Below are positions 1-6,821 of a DNA stretch of 43,720 nucleotides, one piece after another. The DNA lies in NCBI RefSeq assembly GCF_014841215.1, contig NZ_JACYTR010000040.1, positions 1-43,720 on the forward strand, written 5' to 3'. Made by a program: the position numbers and the translations under genes. The notes beneath the pieces are model-generated. The model saw only the letters and a list, made by a program, of their open reading frames with translations. It was not told the DNA's origin and made no database searches. Positions within the stretch are counted from its first letter, which is position 1, and every line of letters begins with the position of its first letter. The DNA comes from Pseudomarimonas arenosa (GTDB taxonomy: Bacteria > Pseudomonadota > Gammaproteobacteria > Xanthomonadales > Xanthomonadaceae).

Positions 1-122
1 GCTACGCGGGACTGCGTCCCGATCTCGCCCAAGTGGGCCCACCACTTGGGCTCGTCGCGCCTTGCACTCGACGCAAAGTCCTCGGTGATCATCCGCGCCC
101 CCTCATGAAATATCCGGGCTAG
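1..122 (+). repeat. Dispersed ~120-bp repeat, copy 1
   Basis: Nearly identical, in inverted orientation, to the last ~135 bases of the window (43585-43720), and similar in direct orientation to 41031-41144. It contains a 9-bp hairpin (28-36 pairing with 42-50) and ends in the motif ATATCCGGGCTAG. The other strand of the family carries a conserved short reading frame beginning MITEDFA. This element, a following unassigned stretch and the hairpin at 240-264 fill the gene-free first 332 bases. Confidence 0.85.
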
Positions 123-239
123 ACCTGAGCGCTGATTTCGATGGAGCCGCCGATCCCGAGATCTCGAAGCGCATGTAGGGTGGGGGCAATGCTCGCAACC
201 TGGGCACGCGCTCGCACCTTGAAGCAAAGCTGCTGATCG

Positions 240-264
240 CCCCTCTCCCCTGGCGGGAGAGGGG
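240..264 (-). terminator. Hairpin downstream of the HAF-repeat gene; CCCCTCTCCC repeat family
   Basis: CCCCTCTCCC (240-249) pairs perfectly with GGGAGAGGGG (255-264) over a 5-base loop. It lies 68 bases past the stop of the minus-strand gene ending at 333, so it could terminate that transcript. No clear U-tract follows. It belongs to the same repeat family that crowds the cyanophycin locus. Confidence 0.45.
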
Positions 265-332
265 GCGGTCTGAGGGTAGGCGAACGGAAGCCGGCGCCAA
301 TGAGCCGCCCATTTCAATCTTGGCTCGCCGGA

Positions 333-1445
333 TCAATCATCACGGCCGGGCGGGGGAATGAGCTCCGGGCCAATGTGCGCGCGCCAGCCCTCGAATTGCC
401 CGGCCGGGTTCAGTCCGTTCCCGACGATGGTATGGCCATCGACCGAAATCTTGGTGGCGGCAAGCAGTGTCCAGCCAGCCAGGGCCGGGCCGAGTCCATG
501 GCGATTGATCAAATAGTTATGCAGCGACTCGATCTGATCGGTCTCCGCTCGCCAGATGAAGGCACCATGAAACGGCGAACTGGTTTGCCCCACGATGATG
601 CTGCCATCGCCTGATACACCTGTTGCGGTTCCGGCTCCCAATGACACCATTTCATCGAGACTCGCCGTCCATCGAAATGCCTCGGCGCCAAGCGGACCAT
701 AGCTCATTCCGACAATCGTGCGGCCATCTGCCGATACATCAAACGCTTGGCTAAAGCGGATTCCAGCATAGCCGCCCAAGTGACCCAGTCCCAGCGTTAG
801 CAAATTCTTGTGTCGAAACGCTTGCGTGTAGTACTCGAATCCACCATGACCGACATGGGTGCCTTCTTCGGAGACAGCGGTGAACGTTTCGATGCTGGCA
901 TGCACGTTCGCCGTGCCGAACATCAGGCCGCCCCCACCCATGGTGAACCCTTCCGTGTTGCCAGGCAGACTCGAGCTCACTCCAACCACGGTGGATGAGG
1001 TGGATGAAAAATCGTTGGCGCAGCTGAACGTATCGCCACCAGGAAGATCGCCTAAACCTACCATTCCACCGACGGCGGTCCAACGAAACGCCTCGGTGAT
1101 GGTCTGCTGGCGCTCTGACGATTGACCACAACCCACCACGATCAATCCGTTGTTGGAAACGGCGTTTGCGACGCTGGAGAAGCCGCCTCCCGGCAAGTCG
1201 CCGATGCCTTGCATGCCTCCCGCTTGTGTCCAGACGAAGGCTTCCTTGCCATTGGCAGATTGGCTCCAACCCACCACCGTGGACCCTTGGGCCGACACAT
1301 TGATGGCTGCGCTCTTGAACGCGCCTCCTGGAAGATCGCCCAGGCCTTGAAACGAAGTGGCCACGCTTGGCTGCGACAAGACCAGAAGGCATCCAGCAGT
1401 GAATGCGAGCTTGCTACCTGACTTCGATTGACTGAGCTTGAACAT
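333..1445 (-). CDS. Secreted HAF-repeat protein
   Basis: A 370-residue protein I assign to the HAF-repeat (extracellular repeat) family. Residues 1-30 look like a signal peptide: basic start, hydrophobic stretch, then a small-residue cleavage zone. The mature part is built from repeated units with a G[LI]GDLPGG turn followed by A..VS..G..VVG, seen at least three times in the first half and more weakly later. The family is predicted to form beta-propeller-like repeats and has no known enzymatic role. A longer open frame reaches 1517, but the ATG at 1445 places the signal peptide at the N-terminus. The C-terminus is proline-rich with no obvious sorting motif. Function unknown; family call fairly firm. 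Confidence 0.8.
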   Translation of the reverse strand: MFKLSQSKSGSKLAFTAGCLLVLSQPSVATSFQGLGDLPGGAFKSAAINVSAQGSTVVGWSQSANGKEAFVWTQAGGMQGIGDLPGGGFSSVANAVSNNGLIVVGCGQSSERQQTITEAFRWTAVGGMVGLGDLPGGDTFSCANDFSSTSSTVVGVSSSLPGNTEGFTMGGGGLMFGTANVHASIETFTAVSEEGTHVGHGGFEYYTQAFRHKNLLTLGLGHLGGYAGIRFSQAFDVSADGRTIVGMSYGPLGAEAFRWTASLDEMVSLGAGTATGVSGDGSIIVGQTSSPFHGAFIWRAETDQIESLHNYLINRHGLGPALAGWTLLAATKISVDGHTIVGNGLNPAGQFEGWRAHIGPELIPPPGRDD

Positions 1446-1887
1446 GATTGCAGGCCTCACGTTGGGTTGAACAAACCGGCACGGGCAGGCTGGTGCAGGT
1501 GGAACCGACTGTTCCAAGCGCTGCAGTCCGCGCTGCCTTGGAGACTACGTGGCCCTGCGACAGCGCAGACGCGAACGCTGCAAAGCAATAGCCCTAGAAG
1601 GCTGCTTTCCGGCGATGAAAGGACATTCTCACTCACAGACCGCAAGCGTGATTGGGCTGGCTTCACCTCTGATCGATACGTTTGGCCGTTATCGTGCTCA
1701 AACGGTGGGCTGGGCCCAGACTTGCAACAGGAGTCGCTACACCAGGAAGCGCCTTGCACCTACTGCCGGTGGATGGCCTCGGCATCGCATCCTACCGATT
1801 GAGTTCTGGGGCCCGAGAGTGCGGCTACAGGTCGCCCAACTGACCGCCAGCCCGCCGCGCAGCCACACGAGCCGTTCTCGCAGTGGA

Positions 1888-2024
1888 GTAGGGCGGGTCT
1901 TGGACCCGCCGAAGGGACGCGCGAAGGGGCGGAGGGGAATGAATTGCACAACTGCATGTTCAGAGTGGGAGGTCCAGCGTCTTGCCAGCCGGCGGGTTGA
2001 AGCTCGCCCTACAGTTACCTGCCG
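1888..2024. repeat. REP-doublet element, copy 1, in a 647-base spacer
   Basis: The ends are imperfect inverted repeats: GTAGGGCGGGTC at the left and, at the right, GGCGGGTTGAAG leading into CTCGCCCTAC. The left end itself folds (GGCGGGTC 1892-1899 with GACCCGCC 1903-1910). The middle is not conserved with the second copy at 5220-5363. The rest of spacer 1446-2092 shows no gene I can support; it should hold the promoter of the HAF gene on the minus strand. Confidence 0.7.
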
Positions 2025-2092
2025 CACGCGAGGTGCAACATCCCATGTATCGTTTGCATGTTGGCGAGAACTGCGGTGTGACCTGTACCGAT

Positions 2093-3394
2093 CTATTGGC
2101 TAAGATTGGGGATAGGGGCGTCAATCGCCGCGCACGTCCCATCTCCGCGTCTTGCAAACGCTTCGTGTTGGCCAGACCAAAGTTCGCAGCATTCGTCGGG
2201 GACGGTATAGGCACTCCAAACAAAGTCGCTCGGCATTTGCGTCGACTGTCGACTCATGCATGCTTCACTCAGTTTGGCGTCGGTTAGGCCTCGAACATTC
2301 ATGAGATCTGCACCCGCGAGGTTGGCGAGCCTGAAATTGCTGTCGCCGATATAAGCGTGATTGAACTTGGCGCGCTCGAGTCGAGCCGCAATAAACGACG
2401 CCTGATCGAGGGTGGCGCCTTCGAAAAGGGTTCCTGCACATTGAGCGCCGTCGAATTGAGCCAGTGTCAGATTGCTCATGATCAGGCTTACGCCGTCGAG
2501 CCATGCGCGCTCGAACGACGCGGCGTTGAGATTGGAACCGCTCAAGTCAATGGTTCCCGCGGCGTCGGGCCCCTCCAACCGCCTGAGGTCGATGCCGCCA
2601 AGTCGCGCGCCTGGCGCGTGCGCACTCTCGAAGGTGACGTTCCATCGTGTCAGCTCTGGAAAACTGATGCGCAGTGCGTGCAAGTTCACGAGAAGAAAGC
2701 CACGCTCGGGGCTCATGCGTTGGTCTGTTAGCGCAGGTATCTTCAGGCTGCCCAGCCTTTCTCGAAGCCTGGGTTGCCCGAAAGCATCGTCATAGAGTGA
2801 TCGAACCCCTGTCATGACCCGATAGATCCATCCGCTACCTGTTGATTCCATGACGTCGTCACCGAGCATGTCGCGGTGTATCCATCGATAGGGTTGAAAT
2901 GTTTGGGTAAGGACAGCGATGCGAATGGCCAATTCAGGGGGTAAGGTCCACGCCCCATTTGCCGATCTCTCCGCCGTTGCTGAATGGGTCTGCAAGTCGG
3001 CAATCAATGGTGCGATCAGTTGCACGAACTGACTGTTGCGCTGGGCCTCTGCCAGTTCTCCGCTGACGATGGACAAGTAATTCTGCAGATCGAGCTTCTT
3101 GTTCTGGTCGGCGAGCATGAAACTCGCATGTAGAGCCAGCAGCCCACCTAGGCTTAGGCCGAGAACGAGTGTGGTTCGGCCCAAGAACATGTATCGCACC
3201 AGTGCGCCGCCTGCCTCGAGCCGCCGGGTTCCAGTCCAGCCCGGTCGGCTCAACAAAGCAAGGTAGGCATTTCTTGCGACCTGAACCAAGCGGTGTTCCT
3301 GCCCGATCGAGCTTGTCTGCAGCTCTTCAACGGTGGCTTCCAGCGCCTGAATTCGCGCGCTGTCTGTGATGGTGTCGGATCTCGAGTCGTTCAT
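2093..3394 (-). CDS. Membrane-anchored pentapeptide-repeat protein
   Basis: A 433-residue protein. Residues 1-35 look coiled-coil-like and one hydrophobic segment near residues 72-95 should cross the inner membrane. A long region without recognised domains follows. From about residue 275 to 385 there are pentapeptide repeats (A(D/N)Lxx type), for example the stretch with SNFRLANLAGADL, which fold as a right-handed quadrilateral beta-helix. The C-terminal ~50 residues contain four cysteines. Pentapeptide proteins include topoisomerase-protecting Qnr/MfpA types, but a membrane-tethered form like this has no assigned role. It is transcribed away from the Mrr-type nuclease across a 402-base divergent spacer. 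Function unknown. Confidence 0.8.
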   Translation of the reverse strand: MNDSRSDTITDSARIQALEATVEELQTSSIGQEHRLVQVARNAYLALLSRPGWTGTRRLEAGGALVRYMFLGRTTLVLGLSLGGLLALHASFMLADQNKKLDLQNYLSIVSGELAEAQRNSQFVQLIAPLIADLQTHSATAERSANGAWTLPPELAIRIAVLTQTFQPYRWIHRDMLGDDVMESTGSGWIYRVMTGVRSLYDDAFGQPRLRERLGSLKIPALTDQRMSPERGFLLVNLHALRISFPELTRWNVTFESAHAPGARLGGIDLRRLEGPDAAGTIDLSGSNLNAASFERAWLDGVSLIMSNLTLAQFDGAQCAGTLFEGATLDQASFIAARLERAKFNHAYIGDSNFRLANLAGADLMNVRGLTDAKLSEACMSRQSTQMPSDFVWSAYTVPDECCELWSGQHEAFARRGDGTCAAIDAPIPNLSQ

Positions 3395-3527
3395 TGTGTC
3401 GGTATCGTCCGAGCGAGTAGACGCAGGCAGTTGTTCTCACGATGCGTCGGGCCTGCAGGTAGACGAAGAGTAGCGGACGCCAGTCAAACTGTGTGCAAGC
3501 GGCACGCTGCATACCGTCCACGCCGGA

Positions 3528-3563
3528 GCCGGTGGGTTGAAACCGCCCCACAGTCACCCGCCG
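3528..3563. repeat. Half copy of the REP-doublet element
   Basis: Matches the right end of the elements at 1888-2024 and 5220-5363 (GGTGGGTTGAAACCGCCCC, then a CAGTCACCCGCCG tail). No left partner is visible nearby. It lies in the divergent spacer 3395-3796, which also holds a GGTGCGG/CCGCACC hairpin at 3639-3656. Promoters for both flanking genes should be here but I could not pick them out. Confidence 0.6.
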
Positions 3564-3796
3564 TTCCCGCGTCGTCCCGGGCGGAAGTTGGGCCCGAGGC
3601 AAGTCGTTACCAACGGCTTCACCGCGTGACCAACTTAGGGTGCGGCTCGCCGCACCAACGCATCGGGTCTGCTCGCGGCGGAATCCGTCCAAGCCCTGCC
3701 TGCTATCGCAGCACTGCTTCAAAATGCACCGCCACGCTTGCACATGCCGCTTCACTGCAGCCAAGATCGACCTATCTACCTTTGGGTTCCCCGATC

Positions 3797-4630
3797 ATGC
3801 CACGCCGACAAACTCACTTTCTGGAAGTCCTGGCCAAGCTGCCCTGGCCCATCGGTGTCGCGTTTGGCGGGCTGATCTGGCTGGGCGGTTTGGTGATTGC
3901 CCCTGCGGTGCTGGCCGGTTCGAAGTCGCCGGTTTTCAGTGCTCTGGCAACGCAGCTGCAGACGGGCACTATAAGCTTGGTCGTCTGGGCCTTTGCTGGC
4001 GCGTGTTGGATCGCCGCACTAATTTCGTTCCTGGGCCAAGGCAAGCGCCGCCGCACGCTGGAAGCGCAGAAATCGCTGGCCGATATTAAAGCGCTGAGCT
4101 GGCGGGAATTTGAGCAGTTGGTCGGTGAGGCGTTTCGTCGTCAGGGTTTCATGGTGACCGAAACCGGGCAGGGCGGCGCCGACGGCGGGGTGGATCTGCT
4201 GCTGCAGCGCGATGGCAAGAAGCGCATTGTGCAGTGCAAGCAGTGGAAGCAGCAGAAGGTCGGCGTGAACATCGTGCGCGAGCAGTTTGGCTTGCTCACT
4301 CACCACGCAGCTGAGCGCGCGATCATCGTCAGTGTCGGCGAGTTCACGCCGGAAGCGCGCCGATTTGTGGAAGGCAAGCCCATTGATCTGATCAGCGGCG
4401 CCGACCTCGTTGCGCTTATTCAGTCGGTGCAGACGAATGTGCCCGCGCCTGCACCAGTGGAGCCGGCGCTCTCATTGCCCAGCGAATCGCCACCTGCGCC
4501 CGAGCCGGCCGTGCAGGTATGCCCACGCTGCGGCAGCGCAATGGTGGAACGCACCGCGCGATCGAGTGGCTCGAAGTTTTGGGGTTGCTCCACCTTTCCC
4601 GCTTGTCGCGGTACACGGGCCTTGGTTTAG
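3797..4630 (+). CDS. Membrane-anchored Mrr-type restriction endonuclease with zinc finger
   Basis: A 277-residue protein. Two hydrophobic segments lie at about residues 17-40 and 58-80. An Mrr/REase_cat-like domain follows at 98-215, with E105 in WREFEQLV, D133 in GGVDLLL and Q146-C-K148 in VQCKQWK, matching the PD-(D/E)xK catalytic pattern. A proline-rich linker leads to a topoisomerase-type four-cysteine zinc finger (C242, C245, C264, C270). All catalytic-type residues are present, so DNA cleavage is plausible, with the nuclease held at the inner membrane. The frame is open back to 3293, but the ATG at 3797 gives a sensible N-terminus just before the first membrane segment. No methyltransferase is adjacent. 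Confidence 0.85.
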   Translation: MPRRQTHFLEVLAKLPWPIGVAFGGLIWLGGLVIAPAVLAGSKSPVFSALATQLQTGTISLVVWAFAGACWIAALISFLGQGKRRRTLEAQKSLADIKALSWREFEQLVGEAFRRQGFMVTETGQGGADGGVDLLLQRDGKKRIVQCKQWKQQKVGVNIVREQFGLLTHHAAERAIIVSVGEFTPEARRFVEGKPIDLISGADLVALIQSVQTNVPAPAPVEPALSLPSESPPAPEPAVQVCPRCGSAMVERTARSSGSKFWGCSTFPACRGTRALV

Positions 4631-4770
4631 CCGGCGGATCGGGTGCACTGAAGCCTGTTCGAGCAGTGTTTGATGAGAATTCCAATCGAACGGCGGCCGA
4701 GTGAACTATTTACCTCATCCCCCAGCCCTGCAAGCTGGTAATTTCAGCTGACAAGCAGGGGGATTCCAGC

Positions 4771-5223
4771 ATGAAGATCGTTCTCGTCGCCGCCAGCGTA
4801 TTCGCATTCAGCTCCATGGCGCAGCAGGCACAGGCCTGCGATTCAGAGACCGGCGAGCGGATGCAGCGGGTGGTGCTGGATTGGAACCACCAACAGATCG
4901 ACACCTGGGCCGCCAAGTCGCCCGCGATCCACACCGTCGCCCTGCCCAATGGCGTGCAACTCGGCGTGCAGATCGAACCGCAGAGCATCTACAAGCACGA
5001 GAAGTCAAGCGGCATGTTCAAATACGCGCCGGAGATGGTGAAGATCTCGCTGTGCGACACGAGCGGCAGGGAACCCAAACTCCTTACCTACACCTTCGGC
5101 GGCAGCAACTCCATCCAAGGCTACGGCGCACAAGGCGGTGCCGATAGCGTGGCGATTCTGGGGAAGCCGGGTGTTCAGTTGACGCTGTTGAAACCGGTTT
5201 GTGAGGTGGTGGAGGAAGGGTAG
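4771..5223 (+). CDS. Small secreted protein of unknown function
   Basis: A 150-residue protein with a clear signal peptide (MKIVLVAASVFAFSSMAQQAQA) and probable cleavage after AQA, giving a mature protein that starts CDSETGE. Three cysteines are visible in the mature part. No domain is recognised. A purine-rich AGGGGGA stretch lies about 7 bases upstream of the ATG. The stop codon TAG (5221-5223) lies in the first bases of a REP-doublet element. Exported to the periplasm by inference. Confidence 0.75.
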   Translation: MKIVLVAASVFAFSSMAQQAQACDSETGERMQRVVLDWNHQQIDTWAAKSPAIHTVALPNGVQLGVQIEPQSIYKHEKSSGMFKYAPEMVKISLCDTSGREPKLLTYTFGGSNSIQGYGAQGGADSVAILGKPGVQLTLLKPVCEVVEEG

Positions 5224-5363
5224 AGTGGGTCTTGACCCGCCGAAAGGGGCGCGAAAGCGTTGGGGGAGGTGTCATGAGTCGCAAGGCGTTGTGTTCGAGC
5301 CCTACGCGTGACCGAATCGACCGGATGCCGGCGGGTTGATACTCGCCCTGCAGTTACCCGCCG
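5220..5363. repeat. REP-doublet element, copy 2
   Basis: Same ends as 1888-2024: a left arm containing GTGGGTCTTGACCCGCC and a right arm GGCGGGTTGATACTCGCCC (from 5330), together forming an imperfect inverted repeat. The middle differs from copy 1. It starts inside the stop codon of the upstream gene. The spacer also has to carry the promoter of the gene at 5453. Confidence 0.7.
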
Positions 5364-5452
5364 TAAGCGTGGTTCTTTGTGTGAACGACTGGCGATATTG
5401 TTGAGTATTGGCATTTGTCAAAGAAACTGACCTGTGGTCTTTGAGGGAATTT

Positions 5453-6529
5453 ATGTCGAGCATTCCGCTTTCAGTTCAGAGAGCTTTCGTAATCGGCCCA
5501 ATTGGTGATCGTGACGCCCCCTCGGAAGACCCACGCAGGATTGTCTACGAACAAGCGATTGAAGTTCTAGAACAAGTAATTGTTCCGGCTTGTGAAGCCT
5601 TCGGAATCGAAGCCTTCCGCGCAGACCAGATCCATACAACAGGAGAGATTCCTGATCAGGTATTCCGACACTTGCGTGATGCGCCTTTCGTCATCGCCGA
5701 TCTGTCCGGGGCGAATCCAAACGTTATGTACGAACTGGGTTTGCGTCATACAACCGGCAAAGTAACAATCCAGATAGGAGAGCGAGGAAGGCTGCCTTTC
5801 GACATTGCTTCGATTCGGACGATCATGTTTAACCGGTCGCCGGGCGGGATGGTCGAGGCAAGAAAGTTGCTTGCCAAGTCGCTCGCTGATTGCCTTGAAT
5901 CTGGAGGTGAACACGTCGCCGCGACGAGAATATGGTTCGAATCATTTGAAGATTTATCACCAAAAAGTTTGGACTCAAGCGGAGAGGAATCCGACGAGCC
6001 AGGCTTCTTGGAGTTGATAGCTGATTCGGAAGAGTCTTTGCAGTCTCTTGCTCAAGCATTTCAAGAAACTACGGATATCACCGGCGAAATCACTCAAGTC
6101 CTGTCTCAGGGTACTGTCCATCTGCAGGGAGTCGACAAAAGTGGCGGTAGCGCCTCTGCGCGGCTGGCCTCTGTTAACCGGGTTGCCTCGTTGCTAAATG
6201 ATCCGACCAGCCGATTCGAAGTAACTGCAGGCGCGTTGAGTCAATGCGTCGATCGTTTGGAGCCCGGACTTCGATTCTTAGCTGCTCGGCTTTCGGAAGA
6301 CCGAGATGCGATTCGAAGTAATCCAGGCTTTATACAAAGCGTTCGAAGTATGGCATCTGGCGCGAATACTGCTGCACTCAATGCAAGAAGATTCATTGAA
6401 ATCATCGACAAAGTTGGTTCCGCGTCAAGAGACATGAGGCGAGTGACCAGTCGTTTGTCGAAAACTCTAGTCAAGGTTGCAGACGCCTCCGAAAGGCTGG
6501 TTGCGCTTGAACCTCTATTCGAGGAATAG
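5453..6529 (+). CDS. Nucleoside 2-deoxyribosyltransferase/TIR-like domain protein, candidate defence effector
   Basis: A 358-residue protein. Residues 10-105 carry the signature FVIGPIG...RAD.I...G.I...V...L.DAPFVIADLSGANPNVMYELGLRH, which I recognise from the nucleoside 2-deoxyribosyltransferase-like/TIR-like fold of bacterial nucleotide-processing and immune proteins. E94 in MYELG is the likely catalytic position by family analogy. The C-terminal ~200 residues are predicted helical, begin with an acidic segment, and are not recognised. Start chosen at the ATG preceded by GAGGGA; a TTG at 5408 is possible. Base composition is visibly AT-richer than the neighbours, which suggests transfer. 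No partner sensor gene is adjacent. Confidence 0.65.
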   Translation: MSSIPLSVQRAFVIGPIGDRDAPSEDPRRIVYEQAIEVLEQVIVPACEAFGIEAFRADQIHTTGEIPDQVFRHLRDAPFVIADLSGANPNVMYELGLRHTTGKVTIQIGERGRLPFDIASIRTIMFNRSPGGMVEARKLLAKSLADCLESGGEHVAATRIWFESFEDLSPKSLDSSGEESDEPGFLELIADSEESLQSLAQAFQETTDITGEITQVLSQGTVHLQGVDKSGGSASARLASVNRVASLLNDPTSRFEVTAGALSQCVDRLEPGLRFLAARLSEDRDAIRSNPGFIQSVRSMASGANTAALNARRFIEIIDKVGSASRDMRRVTSRLSKTLVKVADASERLVALEPLFEE

Positions 6530-6761
6530 CGCCTCGATGCGTTGACTCATGTCAAGATCTCTAAGGAGGTCCTCTCCAGTTTGTAGATCACGCTGAATGG
6601 CGAGAGCGAATGCAATAGGGCGTAGAGCGGGCCCTGGCGCCCTGGCCCGCCGAAGAGTGCACAAATGGTGAGTTGGATCTTGTGGTGCGGTTTCCGGATC
6701 GCAAGCCGATTAAGTTGAAGTCGGTGGGGGAGTGAATCGGGGGGCTTACCCCTCACCCCAA

Positions 6762-6786
6762 CCCCTCTCCCTCAAGGGGAGAGGGG
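6762..6786 (-). terminator. Hairpin past the Mur-ligase paralogue; CCCCTCTCCC repeat
   Basis: CCCCTCTCCC (6762-6771) pairs with GGGAGAGGGG (6777-6786). The copy ends with the family tail AGGGGCTTAAGAGC. It is 36 bases past the stop of the minus-strand Mur-ligase gene and also downstream of the plus-strand gene ending at 6529, so it could serve both. Repeat membership is clearer than terminator function. Confidence 0.5.
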
Positions 6787-6821
6787 CTTAAGAGCTCACT
6801 GAGTTGGATGGTGGGCGCGGG

